A stretch of DNA of 64,000 nucleotides from positions 23,347,122 through 23,411,121 of the forward strand of contig JAJEKV010000004.1 of the NCBI GenBank assembly GCA_021234155.1, read 5' to 3'. Of the stretch, positions 43,910 to 55,285 are shown piece after piece; positions within the stretch are counted from its first letter, which is position 1, and every line of letters begins with the position of its first letter. The DNA is from Isoetes taiwanensis (lineage: Eukaryota > Streptophyta > Lycopodiopsida > Isoetales > Isoetaceae). A program made the translations under genes and the position numbers. A model generated the notes under the pieces. That model was given only the letters and a program-made list of their open reading frames with translations. It was not told where the DNA came from and did no database searches.

Positions 43910-46194
43910 CTAAGAGGTCGACCCTCCCACATCTTGTGCTTGGGTATCAAACTCAGGCTCTGGTCGGTGCTGCAGGAGTAAGACACTAGGATTGACTGAT
44001 GAGGCAGCTGATGAAGCTATCTCTGGAGGGACATTGGTAGCCAATGGCGCTGCAACCAGTAGACTCATGTTCATCCAGGAACCAATCTCATGGTCAAACA
44101 CTGCAATGGCTTGATCAAGATTCACTAGGATGACCTGCTCGAGGTTAGGAGCTAACTTCTTATGGCCGGCTGTGGTTGAAAGTGCCCTGTGCCCAAAGCC
44201 CCGCTTGAGGTGCAATTGCCTTAGCAAAAAAAAGAACCTGTCTGCTTGTAAAAGCCGACAAGAAAAACCGGGTAATATGGCATTTCAGCCCCTGAACCAT
44301 TGGATGGGTTGAAGAGGCCAACTCAGACTCCAAATTCTGGGGCAGTTCCTCCTCCATAGCAAAGTCCTTCTCCTCCTGAGCATACTGGTTCTCATCACAT
44401 AAATCCTCCATGGTTGGGTCGTCTTCAACCTTGACGACGACGTCGTTGATGTTGGGCACATGTGGCCCGTAGCCTAAAAAACCGTTTCAGGAATTGAAGA
44501 TGGGGTACCCTAAATCATTAGTCGGGCGAAGGATAAGAGTACGATGACAGGCTCAACATCAAGAGGCCGATAGTTGAGCAGCTTGGTATTTTCGCTCATA
44601 GACGGGGTGAGAATAATCAATGAAGTCATGCTGACCTCCCCGACAATCGCCAGCTCATAGAGAAGATGAGCGGTCTTCGCTTGCCCTTATTGGCTATATG
44701 TCGACACGCCCATTGAATGTCGCCGCCAAAGAAATAGTCTTGCTCCCCAACCTTGATGGTAGCAAGCTTAGCTTAAGCCGACAAGAGCTTGGCCCTTACT
44801 ACGGGTAGAGGCTTCTTTATCAATTCCCTCCATCTTACGTAAGTCGGCATAGCTTATCTGCTCATCCTCCTGGGATCCGGAGGAAGTGGGGACTTAGGCA
44901 AAAGAAGTTAGTGGGGTGCAAAAGCGGCTGGCCCCGGGACGATGCTTTTAGCACCCCCGCTTCCCTGCTTTTTTGAGTCTTTGGTAGGTGCTCGTGGGTT
45001 CGCTTTTTTACACCCTTCATTTGTTAAGAGGATTCTTCAGCCAAGAATCGCTCCAGCTTGTTCGAATTTTTCATCGATTAGCATCGATTTCATTAGATTG
45101 AGTCCACTAGTGCCAGAAATGACCCAAACTCCAAATTGGCATGTGAATCTCCAATTAGTTGCTCAATCCATCATATCTTTTCATAAAACTTATCCACCAA
45201 GGTAGGATTGTCATTTCGACCATATTCAGCCTAAAAAGCCCCATCTAATTTTTGCTTAAATTGGGCTGATTTAAGAGATTTCTCAACGTTTTACAAAAAC
45301 ATGTTGCAAGAATGGTTTTTCTTTAATTTTTTACTCAATATCCCAAATTAGGTTCTGAAATTTTGCACATAGGATATGGGTGCATGGTATTATGAAAATC
45401 AAAAGTCCCAAACTGATTTAGCTTAATTTTACCGAATTGAAAAATTCTTCATCGTACTCAAAATCGCGCTGCAAAGAATGGTTTTCTCTAATTGCTCACA
45501 CAATATCCCAAATTAGGTTAAATTTTGCACATAGGATATGGGTGCATGGCCGATTATGAAAATCGAAAAGCCCCATCTAATTTAGCTTAATTTGGCTGAA
45601 TTAAGAAATTTTTTCATTTTACCAAAATTGTCTAAATGGGTTTTCTAATTGCTCACTCAATATCCCAAATTAGGCCCCAAATTTTGCATGTATGATCGAA
45701 TTGCATGGCCGATTATGAAAACAAAAAGTGCTTGGAAAGTGTCACAGTCCGTGCCGACGCGTTTATTTGCTACCCACCAAAGATATTTTTGCCCCTTAGC
45801 TTGCTCCAAGGCCGGTTTGCACTCGCCAATATACCTATCCATGATAAGAGCAAGGGCAACCGGCATCAAAGTAATGTTCCATTAGAGCCACAATCCAATG
45901 ATGGGGTGGTTTAGCACGCCCGAGAATGCCCTTCGTAATATCATAACTATGGCGATCATCCCCAAACATGTGCTCTAAGATGTCCCTTTATGAAGATAGG
46001 GTTGAGGCGGCCCTCAAAAACTTCGCCTCTTTGGTGATTTCATCATAAAACTCTAGGAAGGTCGATAGTCGGTGTTGTGCACGCATGTTGTCGGCGAGAT
46101 CGACGCGATAATCGCAACATGGGATCCAAGAGAGGTAGGGAACCGAGGATCCCATTGCTCGCCTCCCCATGTACCAAGCTAGCGCCGCAAACAT
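43910..46194 (-). pseudogene. ORF-B homologue in element 2, with an internal insertion
   Basis: The minus frame 45988-46194 starts MFAALAWY and reads LSTFLEFYDEITKEA, matching element 1 FLEFYTEEMLP. Later pieces: FGDDRHSYDI (element 1 LGGDTHAYDV), ALALIMDRYIGE, ATIKVGEQDYFF (element 1 PVVYHQGQEYLL), acidic linker, HITRFFLSAFTSRQVLFF (44160-44459) and a C-terminal block (43910-44227). Identity to element 1 is roughly 40-50 percent by eye, much lower than for gag. An extra segment of about 0.8 kb (44900-45735) interrupts it. Confidence 0.72.
44900..45735. repeat. Insertion with tandem repeats of about 160 bp in ORF-B of element 2
   Basis: No counterpart in element 1. Three or more imperfect units (from about 45240, 45330, 45490 and 45645) share CAATATCCCAAATTAGG, AAATTTTGCACATAGGATAT and GGGTGCATGG, plus a TAGCTTAATTT(T/G)ACCGAATT-like stretch. 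Termini and target duplication could not be fixed. Confidence 0.55.
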
Positions 46195-46479
46195 CCATTA
46201 CCTTTGACGGACGATGGGAGGAGGAAGAAACAAAAGGAGTAAGAAATAATGAAACCCCAAAATGAATGTCAATTTTAAAGCCGGGCAAGTACTCGAGGCG
46301 CGAGAAATTTCATTATTATCTTTATATTATTTTATTTTTATTAATATATTATTTTTTTTTTTCAGAAAAAAAAAAAAGAAAATCACAAACCAAAATAAGA
46401 AGTCAAAACAAGATTTGTATTAATATATATATCGATTTACATAGATACAAAATTGTTGTGTTACATAATCATGGCCGCT
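46195..46479 (-). other. ORF-A/ORF-B spacer of element 2
   Basis: A/T-rich with an A(12)-type run and, just before the ORF-B start on the minus strand, a pyrimidine tract CTTTTGTTTCTTCCTCCTCC, then AAAG. The pyrimidine tract is shared in position with element 1. The TGACGTCA palindrome of element 1 is not present. Confidence 0.5.
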
Positions 46480-47760
46480 CCCTCACGGATCCGGGCGTAT
46501 AGTCAAGGTCTTTTGTCATGATGGGTATCGCTTGGCATGGATTGAATGTGGGTTTGCATCGCCAAAAAGAGCCACCAAATAGGCCTCGGCCGCCCCCGGA
46601 GTGCTTAGAATGGCATGAGTCCCAAACCGAGATCCGCTTTTGAATTCTCGGCGATCTCGGACTGTGATTATTTGGAAAGGAAGTTTCGTAACAAAAACTC
46701 AAAGTGATTCGATACTATTTATTTTCCTAAGTGCCACCGTACGGGTTTATACCCATGCCTCCTCTTAGGTGGGGTAGAGCTCCGGGGATAGTTTTCCAGC
46801 TTCGCCCTGATGCACAGCCTTCCGGATGATCTCATCTCAGCCGGTTATCCCTGCAGCTTTAGCGATACTTCCCGAGCCCCGAGCTGATCCTCATCGAGCG
46901 CCAGATCTTTGGGGTGTCTTCTTGAGTTTGATAGGAACACGAACCGAAGGTGGCTGTTCTTGCCGGTGCCTTTCTTCCTCTTCTTTCCCCAACCGCTCTT
47001 TTACGGTTTCCATTAGCTTTCGTTAAGCCTCCCGATGCTTCATCCTGCATTCTCTCTGGGGCTTGCTCACCCTGTTCTAATTCTTTGTTGATGGATGGTA
47101 TCCTCCGGCTTAGCAAACATCCTCTCATTAATTGTGTTGCCCTCGCGATTTGCGCTTAGGAGTGCGGCTTGTCCCCTCGCTTGCTTTTCCCCAGCTATCC
47201 CGATATCCGTTCTTCTTGTAAGCTCTGTGAAGTAGCATTGGAGGGTTGGCCGCATATCCCATCAACAGCCAGTACTAGGAACCGGTCCAGTGGAAGAATG
47301 AGGGTGTTCCAGACTTTTCCCGTGATAATACTGCTAGTCTCCTCTTCATATGAAAAAGTTGGGAGGGTATATGCCCCCATCAAAACGAGCACATCCCATT
47401 TCGAAAGCGTAACGGTACCACTGGCCGGGTCATCCGATGCTAGCCTTTGTAGGTCCACCTCTTGGGCCATTTGGCGGTGCTATTTGGGCTGCGTTTGTAA
47501 GGCCTCCTCTTCAGCTTGTTCATCCCCTCGGCGGAAAAAGAACGGGTGCATACCGCACACCATCTTCCTGTTCAATCACAATGCGGGTCTCTGGGATGGC
47601 GTTGGCTTAAATACAAAACGCCATTATAAGCCGAGAAGAGCGGTATGGTAATACGACTCCTTCAGAGAAACGTTTAACAAAAGTACTCAATTATCTCCTC
47701 TGTTTTTGCCTCCGCACGCGGTGGGTTTTTTGTGGCGGCAGTTTACGGCCATTAAAACTC
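46480..47760 (-). pseudogene. ORF-A homologue in element 2 (histone H3 fusion, frameshifted)
   Basis: The H3 part lies at 46480-46765. Across several frames one reads [51 protein letters not shown] and PIMTKDL, all colinear with the H3 core in element 1. A stop follows RKINSIESL and at least three frame changes occur. Upstream, a basic tail region and a diverged N-terminal part can be aligned (LPTFSYEEETSSIITGKVW with the element 1 segment around [36 protein letters not shown] with [13 protein letters not shown]). The start codon could not be fixed. The fusion therefore predates the two insertions. Confidence 0.78.
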
Positions 47761-48309
47761 TATGGGGGTTTGAGAATGACGGGCTTGCGCTTGTAGACTT
47801 GCTTAACCGCTTCCATCCTTAGAAAGTAAAGCGCTGTGGGCTAGGGAGGCGCTTGGGAAGAAAGGTATGGGACCGGAGGTTAGCTATGGAAGAAGAGCTT
47901 CGATTCCAAGGTTATGGCGGACTGAAGTGAGCTCAAGGAGCACTAGGTGCTTAGGACAAGGAAAGAAAAGTTACCTTTGACTAACTTTAAAAATTTTAAC
48001 CCTAAAAAAAACTTTTTAATGAAAAAGTGGCGGGCGCGCTGAGGTGGCGTGCACCCCTACCCGACAAGCTTCTAGGGGCGCCACGGCCCGGGTACCCCCG
48101 CCCGCCACTTAGGGTTAGGGTTTGGGCAACGGGTACACTCCTCTTAATTACACTTAAACCATGCTAGTACAACTGGGCATGAAGGCATCCACTACACCAC
48201 CAAACCTTACTACTCCAAAACTCTCTACCCACTCAGCTTTCAACGATTCAGCGAGTTAGCGCCGCGCAGTTTGCCTCCTGCAATCCATGCTCGACATCGG
48301 TGACGCCTC
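47761..48309 (-). other. Leader of element 2
   Basis: GC-rich palindromic words (GGGCGCGCTGAGG, GGGGCGCCACGGCCC; 48025-48110) correspond in position to the hairpin repeats of element 1. Two TTAGGG-type words at 48109-48125 are part of this leader. A clear primer-binding site could not be recognised. Confidence 0.45.
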
Positions 48310-49612
48310 GACATATTATCACGCCGCATATACGGATTCTTCATATCGCTGAGCAGCCTCATCTCGTTATCTGAGCTGGAGTGATGACACGAGAAACAGC
48401 TCACGACGCCGTTGATTTTACGTCGCGAAGCGCGAAGAACAGCACACGCGATAAATCATATAACAGTGGCGCATCGGCCGACATCCGCCAGCATCATATT
48501 CAGTCCAGGCGCCCCAACCCCGTACCCGCCTCAGACCGCGATCACCGGCCGTTCACAGACACCGGCGCCACCGGCCGGCCAGCCACATCACGGAGGCCCG
48601 CCAGGCTTTATAGCCTTCCGGACGCAGGCCCGAGCCACCGGCCGACCCGCAGTTCACGGGCCGATGAGGTCAGGAGGCGCCCTTCCGATCACAAACCATG
48701 GGTGAGCTGAACACACCGCATCTGGCATCTCTATTCTTCCCACCCCAAATCTGTCAGCAGTGCCTGCGGCCACCACACCTGAGCACCGCCTTCACGTGAT
48801 CGGCCATCAGCCCAACCCAATCTGGGGTCTTGCACACACAAAAGGCTCCCAGACTCCTACAAAGTGGGCTAGGCCTCGAGAAATGGCCACGAGGGCCTGC
48901 ATGGGTCCGAGCACTGGTGTGGTGTGACCCATGGGGCACCTTGCACTTTGGAGTAGATTTAGGTGAGTAAGCTTGCACGGATGCTGTGGGTCACCGATGC
49001 GGCACGATTCTCTAGCTCACCCATGGAACCACTGTGATCCCGAAGGGGACGCCCCCCGACCCGCCCCATCGACCGGGGCGCCATGAACCCCGGAGTAGGC
49101 TCAAAGAGGTGATACCGGCCTCAAGATTCTGGGGAAGGCTATAGCGGCTTATAGCGTGAATCACCCATCCGCAAAGTGTGCACAGGGGCGGATGGAGGAC
49201 AACCCTAGCCGATGTTCTATGCCGCCCAACGCCAAAGTTATATCTCCGTCATTGATCTCTTGAGGCCGAGCCGCCGCCTATCCTCACAGGAGTCCGAACT
49301 GCAGAAACTCGTTTGGGGTGTTTTCTTAGTTTAGATGCATATTCTTTGCCGCTGGTATTCTGATGATGCGCCACCCTTCGTGGTGGTTATTTATATATGA
49401 TTTGGCGCCGTGGTGCTAACATGTATTCACGCTCACGACGAGGAGTCCCATCAAGGCGTACGGGAATGACACCTCCGTGTCCTTCACTCCAGCATCTCTC
49501 TCAGATGGCTCTGGATAGACGGAGGGTTCTCGCCGTGGCGATATGGTCGCCATGGAGGAAAGTCCCCTGCATGTATACGGTACTTCTAAGTCGATATATT
49601 GGGAGCGTCACA
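48310..49612. repeat. Inverted LTR-LTR junction (5' LTR of element 2 plus a + strand LTR piece)
   Basis: 48310-48820 matches the LTR in minus orientation (for example GATGAGGTC...CCATGGGTGAGCT). At about 48820 the orientation flips, and 48825-49612 matches the LTR in + orientation, from GGGGTCTTGCAC through GTGAGTAAG, CTAGCTCACCCATGG, GCCACCCTTCGTGGTGG to the true end GGGAGCGTCACA. Both arms contain the same LTR segment, making a large imperfect palindrome. Confidence 0.8.
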
Positions 49613-49910
49613 TTTCATGTTTGCTTCTCTGAAACAATTAGATTAAAAACTCAGGAGCAAATTGAAATTTCAACTTATGTCTATTTTTTGCTTTCTACTT
49701 GTGCTTCCTGTTGCAGTTTCTTCCTCGATCCTTCGCTGTTTCTTTTTGTCATTTCATGCTGAAGATGTGCTCCTTGGATTTGATTCATATTTTCATTGCT
49801 TTGTTGAAAAACTAGATTCAAAGTGCATCGAGTTAGATTTAAATTCGAATGTAGAAGCTAATGCTGCCTTTATTTTGTGCTTTTTGTTCTAGTTTCTTGC
49901 TCGATCACTT
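49613..49910. repeat. Right flanking tandem repeats of element 2
   Basis: Two degenerate units (49620-49770 and 49780-49910) share TTTGTGCTTyyTGTT(C/G)(T/C)AGTTTCTT and CTCGATC. The first matches the left flank at 35776-35935. Confidence 0.6.
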
Positions 49911-50040
49911 GTTGGGCATTTCTCTTACTCGATCTCGTGTTGTGCCTGATGCCGGATGTCATAGAAGAAGCCCAAAAGACAGATTGTGTGGGCACACTAG
50001 ATTAAGTGACTGTTGCAAAATCAAGTTTTATTTTTGTTGG

Positions 50041-50370
50041 AATAGAGAGCAAGTTTGTGCCTAACGCAGGCCGATGGGCATGGAGAGGGCGATAGCTTTG
50101 CCTCAAAGTGCTAGCCTCAATCTATGATATGCACTCGGCATTCATATTCTTGGCAGATTCTCCTCGGCATATTTAACTACTATAGATATGGCCAGAACAG
50201 CTTTAGCATTTTCGTATAAATCTTGGTCACAGGACGCCTACGACTGCAGAAATAGAGAACGATGGTATGTTTATGGAGTTTCATGGTGAGAATAGAGAGC
50301 AAGTTTGCACCTAACAGAGGCCGATGGGCATGGAGAGGGCGATATATTTGCCTCAAAGTGCATTCCGCAT
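50041..50370. repeat. Direct duplication of about 75 bp, 250 bp apart
   Basis: AATAGAGAGCAAGTTTG, ACCTAAC(G/A), GGCCGATGGGCATGGAGAGG and TTTGCCTCAAAGTGC occur in order at 50041-50112 and again at 50291-50362. Confidence 0.8.
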
Positions 50371-50741
50371 TGTATTCTCGCTGCAGCATTCATGCAACAA
50401 TGCTGTAGCACAGAATTTACTATATAATAAGTTCATTCGGGTTGATATGTTGACTAGCAAGTGCAATTCACAACTTCTTGGAAACAATCTTCCTTCGACG
50501 ACGTCATTGAGCCTGTGAGGCTAGCGCTAGTACTTAAACAAAATGACCTTGCTCCTTTGCTACCTATAGTAGCCATGGGATCACTAGGCATTATTCACTA
50601 GCTTTGATTAGGGGTAGTGTGATTACGACATTTTTCGACGACTTTTTGCCGGCCGTTTTTCTTTTTTCATATATAAAATGTGTATTTTTGTTAAAAAGAA
50701 AGAAAAGAAAGTATCATATGTTTCATATTTTCTCGTATTTT

Positions 50742-51363
50742 ATGTAAAAACCAATATATAACTACCATTGACATTAACAAATACAAACCATTGCATCTAA
50801 CACATTTAAATTTAAATCCCCCTGAAACCCCCTTTGGTTTGGGTGCATATTCACAAGATTTCATCAAGCATCGAGAGCCCCAAAAATGATACAATACATG
50901 TAAATTAACACTATTCAAGATATTTCAAACCTTATAGTATTTGCAATCCTTAATATATCAGATACAAAAAACTTGTAGATGCATACCAAGTTTAGACGCT
51001 ATGTACGGTCCAGGATCGAAGAATTGCATATTCACACTGGGTTACCCGCATCGAGATATCGGACGGGCATATTTGCCCTTTATTCTTCTCGACCAATCGC
51101 ATAGCCATCCTCGCTTAGGCATGCCTGCATGCTTTTTTGTATGCTGTGATAAGGTTTGCAAAATACTATAAGGTTTCAGAAATGTACCTAATGGTGTTAA
51201 TTGTACATGTATTGTATCATTTTGGGCCTCGCCGCCTACGAATCCCCCGCGGTGAATATGCACCCAAACCAAAGGGGGGTTTCGTGGGGATTTAAATTTA
51301 AATGTTAGATGCAATGGTTTGTATTTGTTAATGTCAATGGTAGTTATATATTGGTTTTTACAT
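50742..51363. mobile_element. Foldback element with long terminal inverted repeats
   Basis: ATGTAAAAACCAATATATAA at the left is mirrored by TTATATATTGGTTTTTACAT at the right, and pairing continues through CATTGACATTAACAAATAC, CCATTGCATCTAACA and the CCAAACCAAAGGGG block, about 110 bp per arm. Further pairing occurs inside (ATACAATACATGTAAATTAA and TTAATTGTACATGTATTGTAT). It is related to the element at 63550-64000. No coding capacity. No target duplication seen. Confidence 0.82.
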
Positions 51364-53029
51364 TGTGAATTTTTTTGGCCCTTGGCCCCTAACAAACAAA
51401 CAAACAAGAAATCAACAAGAGAGAAACAATCTGTGATGGTGTAGGGTCAAGAGTCAATATACGCATCAACACACCTACATTCTTACCGCCTTAACCATTA
51501 CGCAATAGCTACCCCCTAGCCTAGCATTCTTAATGTCTTGATTCCCCCTAGACTCATATTCTTATCGTCTTGAACACATGCAAATGGTATCCCCTACATT
51601 ATCATGTCCGCATCTTCTATAATGGATTTTTGGAGAATGACTAAATTTAAAAAAGAATGAACTCAAGGGTTAAAAAATTCAGCTAAACACCCACAAATAA
51701 GGGGTTCACCAAATGCCGGATCCAAAAGGGGTTTGTCGCTTGCTTGCTGCGAAATGATTGTGTTGGAGCCCATCGGATCAACTCTTTGGCAGATAGACTA
51801 AACCATATCGTGACGCGGGCCCTAATCTATGGATAAAATGAGGATCAAAATAGAAGATAAGACTTGAAGAAAAAATAGGCCAAATCACCACGATCAAAAT
51901 AGGGCAAAAGAGCAAGGTCGATCCGAAAGCATCTGCATGCAATGGATCCGCAGGCCGGATCGCAACAAATTCCCGCGGTTGGAGGAACAATATTGGGTCA
52001 TAGTAATGGTGATTCTTCAAAGGAGTTTCATTTCATTCTCAAGCCACAAAACTAATGCCGCCTCGCAGATTATAATCAGAAGACCGTGCATCTTGTGCAC
52101 AACTACTTGATGAATGCCCAAAATGGAAAAATTTTTTCGAAAAAGATCCAAACATCGCTCTAGTTAATTTCTCGTTTCTACATCGATTTTTCATGGAGAT
52201 TATCAAGTTTCAACCTCTTTCTTTTCGACTCCAAACAATGGCATGCTTTACATTCTGAGGGTTTACAATGGCATGCTTTATTGGATGAAGGCCAAAGTTA
52301 TCCTCCCTGCCTTTCCCCGTTTCTACTTCATCATTATCCCCTAAGCACTTCGAAAAGCTTCGCGTAAAATCACATGAACACATGAACTGCGGGACATCAT
52401 TCTCAGGAATATCCTATTCATGCAAGCCAACCGCGCAAGAACAAAAAATTGAGGAAGGGGCAACCGGCCATCAAACCGACATCTAGCAACGAGAGCAAAA
52501 TATTTGATATCATAAAACATGCTCAAAGTTCAGATCGAGGGATCAAACAGTTTAGGAGCGGTGGTAGGAGAGAAGGTGCAGAACATAAACTCAATTCCGT
52601 GGATATAAACTGGGTCGGGCCATGCCTAATAGCCTCTTTGATCCTTCCATCAATCAGAATATATTTGGTCCAGATCATTCTATAAGATCTATCATCTCCT
52701 AACACACAATTGTTCTTCACTATAAATCGCTATACAAATAGCCTAACGACAAGCTTTGCACCTAAGCAAATTCCAAATTTAAAGATTTGGCCATGAAGGC
52801 CATTGCACAAAAATCCCTCCTCCGTAGAGCAAGAACATAGGAAGTTTTCCTCCGAAGCAACTGGCCGGGCAACCGTGAAGCAAACCCTTTGCTCAAAGAA
52901 CCCTAAAATAAGGGGGACCTCGATGTTGCATGTCTGCTTTTTGAACTTAAAAATAATTGAGTTTTCAAGGAAAAAATCAGCCCCCTAAATAAAAAAAAGA
53001 GGGCTTTTTGTTGTGAGCCCTTTGGATGT
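51364..53029. other. Gene-free stretch
   Basis: No recognised gene. ACAATGGCATGCTTTA occurs twice at 52236 and 52266. Small frames lack any motif. Confidence 0.45.
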
Positions 53030-53195
53030 TGGACCATTGAAAAAAAAAAACTAAATCAACGACTAAGAAATGGTGCACTCTAGATGTACGCATTAGTACA
53101 TCCATTCGAATACGCCATGAAATCTTAGGAAAACCTTTGTGAAAAGCGTACAAAAACACAAAGAAAACCCCCTGTTATTATGCTACATATTCCAG
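53030..53195. repeat. Dispersed repeat, second copy of 2640-2815
   Basis: Same ordered words as in the copy near 2640. It ends where the microsatellite begins. Confidence 0.55.
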
Positions 53196-53266
53196 CTGGA
53201 GATTAATCCAGCTCCATCTCCATCTCCATCTCCATCTCCAGCTCCAGCTCCAGCTCCAGCTCCACG
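53196..53266. repeat. TCCATC/TCCAGC hexanucleotide microsatellite
   Basis: Four TCCATC units followed by five TCCAGC-type units (CTCCATCTCCATC ... CAGCTCCAGCTCC), introduced by CAGCTGGAGATTAATCCAGC. A compound microsatellite. Confidence 0.9.
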
Positions 53267-55285
53267 AACCCGTCGCCGTCGTAGGAGGGGGATGGTATGA
53301 CTACCATACAAGTATTATACTCATATGTACAAAGATAATCGTCACACAGACACGGAAGGGTAGTTGCATCAAGTTAGGTTTGAAGTTGCAACTCTCTAGT
53401 TGCAAGCCACATACCTTTGTCAATTGGGTTATCTATGTTTCTTGAGAATATTACCTTTCATCTTCATCTTCTGCATAGTAGTTTCTAGAAGGTTCTAGAA
53501 CATTCCATAATCTATGTGCATATGCGACACTTGGAAGGAACTCATGCGTTGGAGTGGTGCAATCCTGACAATTAGTCTATGTATATATAGTGGAATCTCA
53601 TTCTTGTCGAACCATCCCAGTTCAACGTCAGTCTTGAGCCTTTTAGGTCGCGTCCTTGTTTTTTACTCAATTATATTAAGTATTTCCAACATTCCATCAT
53701 ATTCTTTATGTGTTTCTTGCATATTTCTCACATATTTCCTCTTGTTTTCAAATAGATTCATGACACTCATTTGGTATATTCTAAGTTGGTCCTGACCAGA
53801 AGGGCCAGGAATTAATGATGAGGATAGATTTAGTGATAAGGATATTGTTATCATCTACTTCGGTACAATATAATTATCTCTCTTATGTAACTTAGATTGG
53901 GTAGATTCTATTCCTTGATACCTGTTTTAAATGCTTACACGTTAGCCATGGCGTGCGGTATAGTTCTTCATAAATAATTTTGACACGCGTTGGGTTTTGT
54001 TGCTTTGTTTTCAAGTCGAGAAAATTTCTGTTGTGCAAAAGCGTTGCCATGTTGCCGCCGGATCTGAACTCAGTGCTACAGGCACAAGTTTTTTTAAGAC
54101 CAGCATATGTCCAACTTCTTGAAGAGACAAACAACAGCCAAGAAATTCCCTTCCCTTGTTTGCCACTATTTGAAATCCACTTCAAGTTTAAGGGTGAAAA
54201 ACAAAATTCTTGCACACAATAATAACATGGAAAAATAGATAAACCATAAGAGCTCCCCACTATTCATGAATTGCTTGATAAAAGGCAAAGGCATCAAGAC
54301 TAACCTTCTCAACAATATTATTTCCTAAAGCTTGAGAGGTAGGAAACGCTACCACTTTATCTTGAAAGGTAGCAATTGCTATACCAAAACCTCTGGACAA
54401 TATCAGGAAACCATGTGTAAATTTTAAAAAGTGGACTAAGCACAAAAATCATGTCATATATATAATAGACCTGGGTTCAACAGCCAATAGCCAACCCAAT
54501 TCTCATAAAGAGTTTCCAGGGTGTAATAAATGAACATGACTTATGGCTAAAGACTGTATAAAAGATATGACAACAGATTGTCAAATGGATTAGTAAAGGT
54601 AAGTCTGGATGCATATCTTGTGTAAGATCAAGAAATAAATACACGTGATTGACAGAAAACTAAACCTGTGCATTTCAACGTTAGAAATAAGAAGAGATAG
54701 CTTTTGAGAATCTGATAAAAGCATCAAAATATCCTTTCAATATGTCTAGACAATGATAATGGAACACTAATGAAGTATCGAATCAACAGTCGAATCAATA
54801 AATAGATGTTAATTCAAAAACCTAGAGTTGAGGATGACGAAAAGATTCATTCCATGATAACACTTTAAGATCCTTCATTGCACCAAAAATAGTCATGAAG
54901 AAGAGCATGCGTTCATGCCGAAAATAGAGTAATAAGTGAGACAACTTGTGTTCTTCTTGGCTACTCCCTTAAGGATAAGCACATACATCAAAATATTGGC
55001 TATTGAATTTGATTACAAATAGACATTATGGTTGTAGATTCCTTATTAATTAATAGGGAATATCTATGAGAAGTGATATCAGCGTGGAAGGCGTTCATGG
55101 AAGCAATGAACATGATTGTTGCACCTTGTGCAGCATTTGAGCAAAAGTTGTTTTCAGTTGTTTTGAAGAACTTTTTTCAGTTCTTCAAAAGTTGTTTTCT
55201 AACCTAATATGTTGTGTGTTTTTGCAGGTTAAGTCATTTCCTAGATCTAACTAGGAGCTAAGCAGAGTCACGAGCTTGCAAGAAG
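53267..55285. other. Gene-free AT-rich stretch
   Basis: Frames up to about 120 codons exist on both strands (53514-53795, 53892-54260) but carry no family motifs. The former is a hydrophobic low-complexity translation. I call none of them. Confidence 0.4.

Larger units (their letters stand above)
35936..49612 (-). mobile_element. Element 2: decayed relative of the H3-carrying gypsy element
   Basis: On the minus strand the order equals element 1: rearranged 5' LTR (48310-48820), GC-rich leader, H3-fusion ORF (46480-47760), ORF-B (43910-46194 with an insertion), ORF-C (43210-43676), gag-pol (38200-42925), PPT (37548-37559) and 3' LTR (35936-37547). No frame survives whole. Gag-pol is close to element 1, while the accessory part is far more diverged. 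The right border is a + strand LTR fragment, forming an inverted junction. Confidence 0.85.

Noticed and set aside
48109-48125. Telomere-like TTAGGG words
   Set aside because: Only about two imperfect units, inside the leader of element 2, whose counterpart in element 1 reads CAAACCCTAACTC.
53196-53266. CRISPR-like array
   Set aside because: Simple hexanucleotide microsatellite without spacers, in plant nuclear DNA.
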